The translations under genes and the position numbers were made by a program. The notes below the pieces were generated by a model. The model was not told where the DNA came from, ran no database searches, and worked only from the letters and a program-made list of their open reading frames with translations. A DNA stretch of 64,000 nucleotides from NCBI GenBank assembly GCA_965229305.1, contig CBDDIZ010000036.1:124001-188000 (forward strand), given 5' to 3'. Below are positions 26,126 through 35,515 of this stretch, piece by piece (within the stretch, counting starts at the first letter, position 1; every line of letters starts with the position of its first letter). Source of the DNA: JALHNI01 sp965229305. Its GTDB lineage: Bacteria > Acidobacteriota > Terriglobia > Bryobacterales > Bryobacteraceae.

Positions 26126-27051
26126 TGGAGAAGCAGGAAGTCGTGGTGGAGATGAACGCCACTTTCGCGCCCGAGCCGCCGGCGATTGACCCGGCGCTGG
26201 CGGATGCGTTTGCCGAGAACCTGCTCCTATTGGCGGGCCGTTTGGACGGCATGGCCGTCGAGGCGACGCCGGAGTCAGTGCCAGAGCCCATAACGGAGCC
26301 GGAGGTGGAGACCGGCTCGCCGGAAGTAGCACAGGCGCCGGAGGAGCCGGCCAAGGACAACGACCATTATGAGCCGCCGGCACTCGATCCGGTGGCGTGC
26401 CAGCGGACGTTTGCGGTGCTGAATCCGCGGTGCCGGACCGAGTATCTGGAGCAGTTCCGGGCGTTGCGCACGCGCTTGTGTCTGGAGCAGCGGAACTGGA
26501 GCTTGCGGCAGGCGGCGTTGCAGGTGGTGAGCGTGCTGAGTCCCGAAGCCGAGGACGGCCGGAGCTTCATCGCAACGAACCTGGCGGCGGCGCTGGCTGT
26601 GTCCGACGCGCAGGTGCTGCTGGTGGACGTGAATACGCATGCGCCGAGCTTGCATCGTTCGCTGGAGGTGTCGCCGATGCCGGGGCTAACGGAGGCGTTG
26701 CAGGGTCCGCGACGCGCGGCGAATCAGGCATGGTGGACGATGCTGCATCGGGTGCCGGAGACGAATCTGTTCGTGATGACGCTGGGGGCGGGGGGCGCCA
26801 CGGCGATCGACACGGCGGATCTGCAGAAGCTGCCGGCGCTGATGGAGCATTGGCGGCAGTGCTTCGATTGGGTGATTCTGGACGGTCCGGCGTTTGCGAC
26901 GACCTCCGATGCGGAAGTGCTGTCGCACATCGCCGACGCGAGCGTGCTGGTGGTGCGGCCGGGCGAGACGACCTTTGCCGAAGCGCAACTGGCCACGGCG
27001 CGCATGCCCAAGGACCGCATCCTGGGCATCGTGATGAATCCGCGGCGCTAA
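26125..27051 (+). CDS. BY-kinase-like ATPase with degenerate Walker A
   Basis: A 308-residue protein overlapping the previous stop by one base (TGATG). Residues 1-90 are acidic, Pro/Glu-rich and probably disordered. The rest follows the bacterial tyrosine kinase/CpsD plan: YLEQFRALRTRL, then SPEAEDGRSFIATNLA where the usual GEGKS has become EDGRS (Lys to Arg), VLLVDVNTHAPSLH (Walker A' position) and FDWVILDGPAFAT (Walker B). No C-terminal tyrosine cluster is present. In EPS loci such kinases control chain-length determinants; this one probably binds or hydrolyses ATP poorly. It works with the upstream Wzz part by context. Confidence 0.75.
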   Translation: MEKQEVVVEMNATFAPEPPAIDPALADAFAENLLLLAGRLDGMAVEATPESVPEPITEPEVETGSPEVAQAPEEPAKDNDHYEPPALDPVACQRTFAVLNPRCRTEYLEQFRALRTRLCLEQRNWSLRQAALQVVSVLSPEAEDGRSFIATNLAAALAVSDAQVLLVDVNTHAPSLHRSLEVSPMPGLTEALQGPRRAANQAWWTMLHRVPETNLFVMTLGAGGATAIDTADLQKLPALMEHWRQCFDWVILDGPAFATTSDAEVLSHIADASVLVVRPGETTFAEAQLATARMPKDRILGIVMNPRR

Positions 27052-27278
27052 AGCAGAGAGAGGTCGAGGAAACCGCACCAAGGCTCAGGGCCGGTAGCTA
27101 CCGGCGCCGGCGTGCTGCGGAAGGCTTGGGCGAACTCCTGGTCGAGCGCGGCGAGCACCTCGTCGGCACGGTCGCGGCGTTCACGGTCCAATTGTTCGAG
27201 CGGGCATTCGCTGGGGGGCGGGCACAACGGCTCGCCCTGGTCGACCCCATCATCGCGGGTGATCATGACGTTCTTCAT
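27048..27278 (-). CDS. Hypothetical small protein (doubtful)
   Basis: A possible 76-residue protein starting MKNVMITRDDGVDQGEPL, with a proline/cysteine patch (CPPPSECP) and a charged helix (DRERRDRADEVLAALDQEF). There is no good ribosome site and no recognised family. It is listed because the 305 bases between 27051 and 27357 otherwise hold nothing visible. It converges on the kinase-like gene with a 4-base overlap. Confidence 0.3.
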   Translation of the reverse strand: MKNVMITRDDGVDQGEPLCPPPSECPLEQLDRERRDRADEVLAALDQEFAQAFRSTPAPVATGPEPWCGFLDLSLL

Positions 27279-27356
27279 TGTAAGGAATGGCGGGAGCAGC
27301 GCCAACGTCCTTACTACTTTCGGCGTACTACGCGGCATTGGTTTCAGTACTAAGGG

Positions 27357-28433
27357 TTAGCGAAACAAAAGCGGCGCCAGTTCGGTGAGGTTGCGACGCC
27401 AGACGGGCCAAGTGTGCGCGCCGGCGGTTTCGTTCCAGGTGTTGGTGATGTTTTTGGACTTCAGCAGGTCAATGAACTCGCGGTTGCGCTTGATGAGGAA
27501 GTCGTCTTTGCCGCAGGCAATCCAGAGCAGCTTGAGTTTCTTGTTCAGTGAGTCGTCGAGGCCTTCGAGCATGCTGGCTTCGGGGACGGCGCCGGAGAAA
27601 CTGGCCACGTAAGCGAAGGCATGCGGCGCAGTGAGGCCGGAGTAGAGACTTTCGCCGCCACCCATCGAGAGGCCGGCGATGGCGCGATCGGCCGGGCGCG
27701 CCTGGACGCGATAGGCCTTTTCGACTTGCGGAATAACCTCTTGAAGCAGCGTCTCTTTGTGCTTCGTGACGTTGCGGCGGCCCATGTCGGGCGTGCGCGG
27801 GCCGGGGCCGAGGATGGCGGGTTCGCCATAACCGAGCGGCATCACAACGAGCATGGGAACGGCCTTGCGATCGGCGATCAGGTTATCGAGAATGACGTGC
27901 GCGCGGCCGACGGTGCTCCAGCCGTCGGAGCCGTCGCTGAAGCCATGCAGCAGATAGAGGACGGGATACTTTTTGCCGGCGCGAGCATCGTAGCCGGGCG
28001 GCGTGTAGACGAAGAAACTGCGCCGGTCACCGGCGATCTTGGATTCGTAGAAGTGCTCGGTGAGCGCCCCGTGGGGAACGTCGCGGGGGTCCCAGCTTTC
28101 GTTGCCGCGTACGTGCACGGCGCTAGTGGCGCCGAGCAGGTTGGTCTTCATCATCGGGTTGACGGGATCCATGACGGCGAGGCCATCGACGACGAAGCGG
28201 TAGCCGTAGATGTCGGGGGCGAGCGCGTCGGTGGTGAGCGTCCAGACGCCATCGTCGCCTTTGAGCATCGGCACGCGCGTGGCCGTTTCGCGATCGACGA
28301 GAACTTCTTTGGCCTGTGGCGCGCGGAGGCGGAAAGTGACCCGGTGATCGGCGCTGACTTCGGGCGAAACGACGCGCGCCGGAGGCTGGGCCGAGGCAAG
28401 ACAAACAAGCGAAAGCAGGAGGATGAGGCGCAT
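27357..28433 (-). CDS. Secreted esterase (feruloyl/enterochelin esterase-like)
   Basis: A 358-residue protein with signal peptide MRLILLLSLVCLASA. An N-terminal beta-sandwich (about residues 25-110, FRLRAPQAKEVLVDRE, DIYGYRFVVDG) resembles the glycan-binding E-set/CBM48-like domain of XynZ/IroE-type esterases. The alpha/beta hydrolase domain follows: YPVLYLLHGFSDGSDGW, nucleophile in AIAGLSMGGGESLY, Asp in ACGKDDFLIK, His in GAHTWPVWRR. Likely substrates are ester-linked sugars of plant or microbial polymers. It is divergent from the beta-helix protein with 41 bases between. Confidence 0.87.
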   Translation of the reverse strand: MRLILLLSLVCLASAQPPARVVSPEVSADHRVTFRLRAPQAKEVLVDRETATRVPMLKGDDGVWTLTTDALAPDIYGYRFVVDGLAVMDPVNPMMKTNLLGATSAVHVRGNESWDPRDVPHGALTEHFYESKIAGDRRSFFVYTPPGYDARAGKKYPVLYLLHGFSDGSDGWSTVGRAHVILDNLIADRKAVPMLVVMPLGYGEPAILGPGPRTPDMGRRNVTKHKETLLQEVIPQVEKAYRVQARPADRAIAGLSMGGGESLYSGLTAPHAFAYVASFSGAVPEASMLEGLDDSLNKKLKLLWIACGKDDFLIKRNREFIDLLKSKNITNTWNETAGAHTWPVWRRNLTELAPLLFR

Positions 28434-28474
28434 AAGGCGTTCGCTAGTCTATCGAATATAATGGGCCAGCATCT

Positions 28475-30418
28475 ATGGCTCTAAAGACTCCCGTCCTTGT
28501 CTTGTTGGCCGCCGCAAGTGCGTTCGCGCAGAATGCGACGCAGGCCGGCACGTTTACCGTCGAACATCCGACGCTGTTGAATTTGGGTTTTGAATGGTCG
28601 ATTCAAGGCGATGTGAATCGCAATGCCACGGTCTCGGTGCAATACCGGACGGTGGGCGAAACGGCCTGGAAAGCGGGTATGCCGCTGCTGCGGATCGGCG
28701 GTGAGAACATCTATCGGCGGCGCGAGAATCTCGATTACACGGTCCCCGACGCCTTCGCCGGCAGCATCTTCAACTTGAAGCCGGGCACTGAATACGAGTG
28801 TCAGTTCAAGATGACCGACCCCGACGGGGTGACCGGGCAGGCGGAGCATACGGTGAAGGTGACGACGCGCACCGAACCAAAGGCCTCGCGCGAAGGGCGC
28901 ACGCTGCATGTCTACGCGCCGGACTATCAGGGGCCCAAGATCGAACCGGCCTTCACGAGTGTGCTGCAAGCCTACTATGGCGCAGGCCTGGGCGATTGGA
29001 GCGTGGTGTGGGAGCGGCGCGCGCGACCGGGCGATACGATTCTGGTGCACGTGGGCCTCTACCGGCCGGAACGCTTCAACTACGTCGACCCGATGATGAC
29101 GCCCTTCGACGGGACAGCGTCGCTGACGCTGAAGGGGACCAAAGAGCTGCCGATTACGATCAAGGCGGCCGGTGACGGCGAAGTGATCTTCGATGGCGCG
29201 GGCAATCATGCTTTGTTCGACGTCTCCGCCTCGGCGCATCATATTTTCGACGGGCTGACGTTTCGAAATACGGACGTGGGGATTCTGGCCGGGCAGAAGG
29301 AAGTGATCGGCGCGGTGGCGCTGACGGTGAAGAATTGCCGTTTTGAGAATGTCGGGTTCGGGGTGTGGACGGAGTTTGCCGGCTCGAGCGACTTCTACAT
29401 CGTCGATAACTTGTTCCTGGGCCGGGATGACCGCTTTCGTTTGGTGGGGTGGACGGGTCCGCTGTGGGCGAGCGCGGGGCCGTACGGGTCGCATCTGCTG
29501 ACGAGTTACTACGCGGTGAAGGTGTATGGGCCGGGTCATGTGATTGCGCACAATGCCATTGCTTACTTCCACGACGCGATCGGCATTTCGACTTACGGGC
29601 CGCCGGAGAAGGATCCGCACCGGCGGGCGTCCTCGATCGATATCTACAACAACGACTTCCACATGTTAGGCGACGACTTTGTGGAGACCGACGGCGGCGT
29701 GCATAACGTGCGCGTGTTCAATAATCGCGGCGTGAATGCGGCGCATGGCGGTTACAGCTCGCAGCCGGTGTTCGGCGGGCCGGTGTACTTTATCCGGAAC
29801 ATCCTGTATCACGTGCCGAGCGGCGTGGCGTTCAAGTTCTCGGCGAAGCCCGCGGGGCTGTATGTGTTCCACAACACGATCATCGGCGAGTGCGTGATCA
29901 AGGATCCGTCGTCGAACATGCATTGGCGCAATAATCTGTTCCTGGGCCGGGATACTCCGGATCGCGGCATTATGGCGTGGGCGAACGCGACGGATGCTTA
30001 CAGCACGGATTACAACGGGTTCCGGCCGAATAAAAATGTGACGGCGCAGTATCAGTGGCTGGGTCCGGCGAAGGGGCAGCGTTGGTATGAACCAAAGGCA
30101 GGCGACTGGAAGAATTTCGCGACGCTGGCGGAGTTCAAGGCGGCGACGGGTCAGGAAGCGCACGGGATCGAAGTCGATTTCGATATCTTCGAGCGGATGA
30201 CGCCGCCGGATCCGTCGAAGCGGCATGCGGTGTATCACGCGATGGACTTGAACTTTCAGTTGAAGCCGGGCAGCAAGGCCGTGGACGCGGGCGTGGTGAT
30301 TCCGACGGTGAACGAAGGCTTCGCCGGGCGAGCGCCCGATTTAGGAGCGCTCGAGACGGGACAACCGTTGCCGAAGTGGGGACCGCGCTGGCTGACGTGG
30401 CAGCCGTTCTACCGGTAA
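28475..30418 (+). CDS. Secreted right-handed beta-helix protein with N-terminal Fn3-like domain
   Basis: A 647-residue protein with signal peptide MALKTPVLVLLAAASAFAQ. Residues about 25-135 look like a fibronectin-III or similar sandwich (NLKPGTEYECQFKMTDPDG). The main part (about 170-520) is a pectate-lyase-like beta-helix with repeated short strands (HHIFDGLTFRNTDVGILAG, VKNCRFENVGFGVW, FYIVDNLFLG, VRVFNNRGVN, YVFHNTIIGE). Such proteins are polysaccharide lyases or glycosidases, but no catalytic residues can be fixed. A divergent esterase supports a role in polymer degradation. Confidence 0.8.
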   Translation: MALKTPVLVLLAAASAFAQNATQAGTFTVEHPTLLNLGFEWSIQGDVNRNATVSVQYRTVGETAWKAGMPLLRIGGENIYRRRENLDYTVPDAFAGSIFNLKPGTEYECQFKMTDPDGVTGQAEHTVKVTTRTEPKASREGRTLHVYAPDYQGPKIEPAFTSVLQAYYGAGLGDWSVVWERRARPGDTILVHVGLYRPERFNYVDPMMTPFDGTASLTLKGTKELPITIKAAGDGEVIFDGAGNHALFDVSASAHHIFDGLTFRNTDVGILAGQKEVIGAVALTVKNCRFENVGFGVWTEFAGSSDFYIVDNLFLGRDDRFRLVGWTGPLWASAGPYGSHLLTSYYAVKVYGPGHVIAHNAIAYFHDAIGISTYGPPEKDPHRRASSIDIYNNDFHMLGDDFVETDGGVHNVRVFNNRGVNAAHGGYSSQPVFGGPVYFIRNILYHVPSGVAFKFSAKPAGLYVFHNTIIGECVIKDPSSNMHWRNNLFLGRDTPDRGIMAWANATDAYSTDYNGFRPNKNVTAQYQWLGPAKGQRWYEPKAGDWKNFATLAEFKAATGQEAHGIEVDFDIFERMTPPDPSKRHAVYHAMDLNFQLKPGSKAVDAGVVIPTVNEGFAGRAPDLGALETGQPLPKWGPRWLTWQPFYR

Positions 30419-30419
30419 G

Positions 30420-31865
30420 CTACTCCCAGTTCTGGGCGAGATGAACGAAGGTGCGGAGGGCCACGCCGGTGGGGCCCTTCGCCAAATACGGCTTCGCCTC
30501 TTCGGTCCAGGCAGTGCCGGCGATGTCGAGGTGAATCCAGGGAGTCTCTTCGACGAATTCTTCGAGGAACTTGGCCGCGGTGATCGAGCCGCCACCGCGC
30601 GAGCCGATGTTGGGGATGTCGGCCGAGGCGCTCTTGAGCGACTCTTTGTACTCGTCGTCCATGGGCATGGGCCACATTTTCTCGCCCTGAATGCGGGCCG
30701 AGTCGAGCAGGCGGCGCTGGAAGGGCTCGTTATTCGAGAAGACACCAGAGTTGATGCCGCCTAAGGCGACGACAATGGCGCCGGTAAGCGTGGAGGCATC
30801 GATGAGGTGCGTAGCACCCTGACGTTTGGCGTAGGTGATCGCGTCGGCCATGATCAGGCGGCCTTCGGCATCGGTGTTCAGGATCTCGATGGTCTTGCCC
30901 GAAAGGCTGGTGACGATGTCGCCGGGGCGCTGGGCCTTGCCGCCCGGCATGTTCTCGACCGTGGGGATGTAGGCGGTGACGGCGATGGAGGGCTTGAGGC
31001 TGGCGATGGCCTGCATGGCGCCCAAGGTGGCGGCGCCGCCGCACATGTCGAACTTCATGAGGTCCATCTTGTCGGACGGTTTGATGGAGATGCCGCCGGT
31101 ATCGAACGTCACGGCCTTACCGACCAGGCCGAGGTGGACGCCGGAGGAATTCACGGGCGGCGTGTAGGTGAGGACGATCAGGTACGGGGGCTCGGCGCTA
31201 CCCTGAGCGACGCCGAGCAGGGCACCCATGCCGAGTTGCCGCATGCGGTCCTGATCGAGAATGTCGCAGCCCAGGCCGGTTTCGGCGGCCATCTGCGCGG
31301 CGCGGCGGGCGAGCGCGGTGGGCGTGAGGAGGTTCGGCGGCTCGTTCGAAAGGTCGCGCGCGAAGTTCTGCGCGGTGGCAATCACCTGGCCGCGGGTGAA
31401 GGAGTCGGCGAGTTCGGTTTCGCCGCCCGGGCAGACGAGGGTGAATTCGTCGATGCCGTTGGGCTCTTTCTTCGACTTGTGAAGGTCCGCTTCCCAGGCG
31501 CCGAGGATGGCGCCCCCGACGGCGGCCGAGACGTATTCCGGGTATTGGAAGGCTTCGCTGAGCACCAGGGCGACGCGGCGCATCTTCTTGGCCTTCAACA
31601 GGCGGACGATGGATCCGGCGACCTGTCGCATTTCGGCCGGGGTAAAGCGATCGCTTTTGCCACCGCCGACCGCAACCAAACGCCGGGCGCTGATGCCGTT
31701 GGGGTGGTGCAGAATCACCGAGTCCAGCAATTTGCCGGTGAACTCGCCGGACTTGACCAGTTCGGCGATCCAGGGATGGGCCTGGGCGGCCTGCTCAAAA
31801 GCAAGCAGGACCAGGGCATCGGTTTCGACGGACTCGTAGGGGGTAAAGGCGATCTTGGTTTCCAT
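30420..31865 (-). CDS. pepA: Leucyl aminopeptidase (M17)
   Basis: A 481-residue cytosolic zinc/manganese aminopeptidase. The family signature NTDAEGRLIMADA is present, with upstream metal and catalytic residues in GKAVTFDTGGISIKPSDKMD and KFDMCGGAATLG. The N-terminal macro-like domain (residues 1-160) is complete. The enzyme removes N-terminal residues from peptides. The end nearly abuts the convergent beta-helix gene. The start is 52 bases from the stop of smpB, on the same strand. Confidence 0.93.
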   Translation of the reverse strand: METKIAFTPYESVETDALVLLAFEQAAQAHPWIAELVKSGEFTGKLLDSVILHHPNGISARRLVAVGGGKSDRFTPAEMRQVAGSIVRLLKAKKMRRVALVLSEAFQYPEYVSAAVGGAILGAWEADLHKSKKEPNGIDEFTLVCPGGETELADSFTRGQVIATAQNFARDLSNEPPNLLTPTALARRAAQMAAETGLGCDILDQDRMRQLGMGALLGVAQGSAEPPYLIVLTYTPPVNSSGVHLGLVGKAVTFDTGGISIKPSDKMDLMKFDMCGGAATLGAMQAIASLKPSIAVTAYIPTVENMPGGKAQRPGDIVTSLSGKTIEILNTDAEGRLIMADAITYAKRQGATHLIDASTLTGAIVVALGGINSGVFSNNEPFQRRLLDSARIQGEKMWPMPMDDEYKESLKSASADIPNIGSRGGGSITAAKFLEEFVEETPWIHLDIAGTAWTEEAKPYLAKGPTGVALRTFVHLAQNWE

Positions 31866-31917
31866 CGTTCAATCTCTTTAGCGGTTTAGCTTCGTTGGGC
31901 CTTTTCGGTTCTATCAG

Positions 31918-32430
31918 TTAACGGCGGCGAGCGGAAACCGCGGCACGCGCCTCGGCCTCTTGTTCGCGCTGGCGCTCGGAGGCGCGCTTGTCGTGCAGTT
32001 TTTTTCCTTTACCCACGGCAACTTCGACTTTAATGCGCCCATCCTTTAGGTACATTTTGGTCGGAATGAGGGTGAGTCCCTTTTCGCGGGTTTGGGTGTG
32101 GAGTTTTTCGATTTCTTTGCGGTGGAGCAGGAGCTTCCGCTTATGGACGGGGATGTGGTTGGAGAAATTGCCGTGGGAATACTCGCTAATGTGGGCGTTC
32201 TGGAGCCAGGCTTCGTTGTCCACCACCTCGGCGTAGGCGTCAGCGATCTGCACGCGCCCGGTGCGGGCGGCCTTCACTTCGGTGCCGGTGAGGACGATGC
32301 CGGCTTCGAAGCGATCGAGCAACTGGTACTCGTAGCCAGCACGGCGGTTGTCGGCGATGATCTTGATTCCGGTCGGCGCTTTCAAGAGCTTACATTTCCT
32401 CTTGCACGAGATCCCGATGTCAGGCGTCAA
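31918..32430 (-). CDS. smpB: SsrA-binding protein
   Basis: A 170-residue tmRNA-binding protein for rescue of stalled ribosomes. Family blocks: IIADNRRAGYEYQLLDRFEA, GIVLTGTEVKAARTGRV, DAYAEVVDNEAWLQNAHIS, RKLLLHRKEIEKL, GLTLIPTKMYLKDGRIKVEV, and a basic tail (KGKKLHDKRASERQ). The first 15 residues (MTPDIGISCKRKCKL) are unlike other SmpB proteins; a TTG at 32385 (LKAPTGIKI) is an alternative start that gives a usual length of about 155. It is divergent from the secretin gene. Confidence 0.92.
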   Translation of the reverse strand: MTPDIGISCKRKCKLLKAPTGIKIIADNRRAGYEYQLLDRFEAGIVLTGTEVKAARTGRVQIADAYAEVVDNEAWLQNAHISEYSHGNFSNHIPVHKRKLLLHRKEIEKLHTQTREKGLTLIPTKMYLKDGRIKVEVAVGKGKKLHDKRASERQREQEAEARAAVSARRR

Positions 32431-32505
32431 GTGCTTGTAGCAGGAAAGCGTGGGCGTAAAATCGACCCGCGCGATCTTTCAAGATTTTAGCATACGTCAC
32501 TTAAG

Positions 32506-35016
32506 ATGCCTATACTCAAGCATTTACAGGAATCCCTGAGTCTTCTCCTGGTATTCCTCTTAGTCCTCGCACCGCTGGAGGCCCGCAATCGCAAGTCGGA
32601 AAAGCTGTTGAAGGACGGGCAGGCGGCCGAAGCCCGGCGCGAGTATGACCTGGCGCTGAAGCTGTTTGAGCAGGCGCTGCAGATGGACCCCGCGGACCAG
32701 GGGTACCAGTTGGCGACGCGGCGGGCGCGCTTCCAGGCGGCGCAAGGTCACGTGGACGCGGGCCAGAAGCTGCGTCAACAGGGCAAGCTCGAAGAGGCGA
32801 TCGCCGAGTTCCAGAAGGCTTTTACGATGGACCCGGGTTCGTCGATTGCCGAGCAAGATCTGCGGCGCACCTACGAGATGATCAAGCGCGAGAAGGAGAA
32901 GAAGGAAGGCCAGGGCAAAGAGTCGCCACCCGAAGAGCGGGGGCTGACGCCGGGTCAGCAGGCGCGCAAGGACATGGAGGACAAGGTGGCCACCATGCAG
33001 GGCGTGCCGGACCTGAAGCCGAGTAGCGCGCGGGTGAACAACCTGAAGATGAACAATCAGCCGGTGAAGGTGCTTTGGGAAACCCTGGGCAAACTCGCCG
33101 GCATCAACGTCATGTTCGACCAGGACTTCATTCAGCAGTCGCAGCGGAACTTCTCCTACGAAGCGAACAACATCTCGATCGAAGAGGCCTTCGACAATCT
33201 GGCGGTGATGACCAAGGCGTATTGGAAGCCGCTGACGTCGAACTCGGTTTTTGTCACGCAGGACAACGTCACCAAGCGCCGCGACTACGAAGAGCAGGTG
33301 GTGAAGACGTTTTATCTGCAGAACGTGACGACGCCGCAGGAACTCCAGGAAATCGCGACCGTGATCCGCACGGTGACCGACATTCGCCGCCTGCTGACCT
33401 ACAACGGGCAGATGGCGATGACGATTCGCGGGTCGGTGGACCAGATCAATCTGGCGCAGAAGGTGATCCTCGATCTGGACAAGCCCAAGTCCGAAGTGGT
33501 GATCGACGTTCTGGTGATGGAAGCCAATCGCGTGAAGACGCGCGATCTGGCCGCGGCCATTGCGACGGCCGGCGCGGCGGGCATCAAGACCGGCATCAAC
33601 TTTACGCCCCGCAACCCGATTCTGCAGGGCGGCACCGATACCGGAACCGGCACGGGCACCGGGACCACCACGACCACTGCGGCCAGCACGGCGATCTCGC
33701 TGGCTCGCGTGGGCAAGATTTCTACCAATGACTATTCGGTGACGATGCCCGGCATGCTGCTGAACGCGGTGATGAACGACCGGCAGACGCGCGTGCTGCA
33801 GAATCCGAGCGTGCGTACGCTGGACAACCAGAAGGTGACGCTGAAGATCGGTGACAAATATCCCTATGCGACGGGCAGCTTTCAGCCCGGTGTCGGCGCG
33901 GTGGGCGTCAGCCCGCTGGTGAGTACGCAGTTCCAGTTCGCCGACGTCGGCGTGAACATCGACCTGACGCCGAAGATCCATGGCGGCGAAGAAGTGACGA
34001 TGCACATCGAAATCGAAGTTTCGAACATTCGCGACAACATCGATGTGGGCGGCCTGAAGCAGCCGGTGATCGGTACGCGGCGCGTGAACGAAGACGTACG
34101 CGTGAAAGAAGGCGAAGTGACGTTGCTCGGCGGCTTGACGACCTTGCAGAATACGCGGGCGATCGTAGGCATTCCAGGTTTGGCGAACGTGCCCGGCTTG
34201 CGCTGGCTGACGAGCACGGAAGGTAAGGAAGACAATCGCAGCGAGTTGCTGATTGCGCTGGTGCCGCGGATTGTGCGCGCTTCGGACGTGAACGACGTCA
34301 ATATGCGGGGCATCGCCGCGGGTAACGATCAGGTGGTGAAGGTGAGCTTTGCGCCGAAGCCGGTACGCGAGGAACCGAAGGCTCCGGCCGCTCCGCTGGG
34401 TCCGGCTCCGCTAGCCCCGGCTCCTCAGGGTGGGGCCCCGGCGACTCCCGGGCAAGGACAGATTCCGCCGCAATCTCCGATTCAGTTGGCCCCCCAGACG
34501 CCGCCGCAAACGGCGCCGCAGCAGCCGGGTCAGCCGCAGTTGCCGCAGGCGTTGACCCCGCCGGCGGGCGCGCCGAATCCGGCGCTGCCGTCGGGAAGCG
34601 TCGCCCAGCCGGGTGGCCAGGCGCAGATCTTCATGACGACGCCGTCGATGGCCCCGAAGGTGGGCGGCACGGTGAGTGTGGTGGTACAGATGGCCGGAGC
34701 GCAGGATCTGGTGGCCGCGCCAATGCGCGTGCACTACGACCAGAAGGTGCTGCGGCTGGTGGACGTGGCCCAAGGCGGCCTGATGGCCGGCGAAGTGGAC
34801 TTCGCCAAGGACGTTGCTTCAGGCTCGATCCGGATGAGCCGGTTGCCGGGCGCCGGCGGCGTGAACGGCGGCGGATCGCTGGTGACACTGACGTTCCTGG
34901 CGGTGGGCCAAGGCTCAACGACGATTTCGCTCGACGAGTTGCGGCTTGAGAACTCGAAGCGGGAGGCAGTTCAGGTGAGCAAGCCGCAGCTGTCTCTGAC
35001 GATTCAGCCCCAGTAA
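32506..35016 (+). CDS. Secretin with N-terminal TPR and C-terminal cohesin-like domain
   Basis: An 836-residue outer-membrane protein with signal MPILKHLQESLSLLLVFLLV. Order: TPR helices (about 30-130, EYDLALKLFEQALQMDPADQ, EEAIAEFQKAFTMDPGS), a small secretin N-domain (VLWETLGKLAGINVMFDQDF), a further N-domain (VTDIRRLLTYNGQMAMTIRG), the secretin core (about 400-600, RVLQNPSVRTLDNQKVTLKI, VKEGEVTLLGGLTTLQNT, GLANVPGLRWL, LIALVPRIVR), a Pro/Gln linker, and a cohesin-like fold (about 700-836, VGGTVSVVVQMAGAQDLVAA, LVTLTFLAVGQGSTTIS). It forms the gate of a type II secretion or pilus machine together with the two pseudopilins next. Confidence 0.9.
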   Translation: MPILKHLQESLSLLLVFLLVLAPLEARNRKSEKLLKDGQAAEARREYDLALKLFEQALQMDPADQGYQLATRRARFQAAQGHVDAGQKLRQQGKLEEAIAEFQKAFTMDPGSSIAEQDLRRTYEMIKREKEKKEGQGKESPPEERGLTPGQQARKDMEDKVATMQGVPDLKPSSARVNNLKMNNQPVKVLWETLGKLAGINVMFDQDFIQQSQRNFSYEANNISIEEAFDNLAVMTKAYWKPLTSNSVFVTQDNVTKRRDYEEQVVKTFYLQNVTTPQELQEIATVIRTVTDIRRLLTYNGQMAMTIRGSVDQINLAQKVILDLDKPKSEVVIDVLVMEANRVKTRDLAAAIATAGAAGIKTGINFTPRNPILQGGTDTGTGTGTGTTTTTAASTAISLARVGKISTNDYSVTMPGMLLNAVMNDRQTRVLQNPSVRTLDNQKVTLKIGDKYPYATGSFQPGVGAVGVSPLVSTQFQFADVGVNIDLTPKIHGGEEVTMHIEIEVSNIRDNIDVGGLKQPVIGTRRVNEDVRVKEGEVTLLGGLTTLQNTRAIVGIPGLANVPGLRWLTSTEGKEDNRSELLIALVPRIVRASDVNDVNMRGIAAGNDQVVKVSFAPKPVREEPKAPAAPLGPAPLAPAPQGGAPATPGQGQIPPQSPIQLAPQTPPQTAPQQPGQPQLPQALTPPAGAPNPALPSGSVAQPGGQAQIFMTTPSMAPKVGGTVSVVVQMAGAQDLVAAPMRVHYDQKVLRLVDVAQGGLMAGEVDFAKDVASGSIRMSRLPGAGGVNGGGSLVTLTFLAVGQGSTTISLDELRLENSKREAVQVSKPQLSLTIQPQ

Positions 35017-35020
35017 TGCC

Positions 35021-35515
35021 ATGGATCTGACGACGAGGAGCGAACGGAAACGACGATGGGGAAGCCGGCGTGGACTAACGCTGGTGGAACTGATTGTGGC
35101 GTTCACCATTCTCGCGACGCTGACGGCGATGTCGGTCCCGCTGACGCGCTACAAGATCCGGCGCGAGCGCGAGCGCGATCTGCGTTACGCCCTGCGCGAG
35201 ATTCGGACGGCGATCGATAAATACAAGGACATGGCCGACCAGAATCAGTTGGGCACGCAGAAGATCGACACGGACAATTATCCCGAGAAGTTGGAAGTGC
35301 TGGTGGAAGGCGTGAAGGCACAGGGCGCCGTCGATAAGAAGATTCGCTTTCTGCGGCGGCTGCCGAAGGATCCGATGACTGGAAAGATGGAATGGGGGAT
35401 GCGCAGCACGCGCGACGACCCCAAGAGCAATTCGTGGGGCGGGCAGAACGTTTTTGATGTCTACAGCAAGAGCACGGAGAAAGGATCCGATGGAACGCCC
35501 TATGCGGAATGGTAA
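35021..35515 (+). CDS. Type II secretion pseudopilin (GspG-like)
   Basis: A 164-residue prepilin-like protein. The prepilin cleavage site lies in GSRRGLTLVELIVAFTILAT: Gly before Leu, Glu at position 5 of the mature protein, then a hydrophobic helix. The soluble part (REIRTAIDKYKDMADQNQLG, RFLRRLPKDPMTGKMEW) fits GspG-type pseudopilins. It starts 5 bases after the secretin gene and overlaps the next pseudopilin gene by 26 bases. A prepilin peptidase and the assembly ATPase are not in the window. Confidence 0.88.
   Translation: MDLTTRSERKRRWGSRRGLTLVELIVAFTILATLTAMSVPLTRYKIRRERERDLRYALREIRTAIDKYKDMADQNQLGTQKIDTDNYPEKLEVLVEGVKAQGAVDKKIRFLRRLPKDPMTGKMEWGMRSTRDDPKSNSWGGQNVFDVYSKSTEKGSDGTPYAEW

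Noticed and set aside
27048..27360. Plus-strand frame opposite the doubtful small gene
   Set aside because: Ser/Arg/Pro-rich composition without family, start context or ribosome site.
33640..33690. GC-rich short repeat within the secretin gene as a DNA repeat element
   Set aside because: It encodes a Gly-Thr linker (GTDTGTGTGTG) and is part of the protein.
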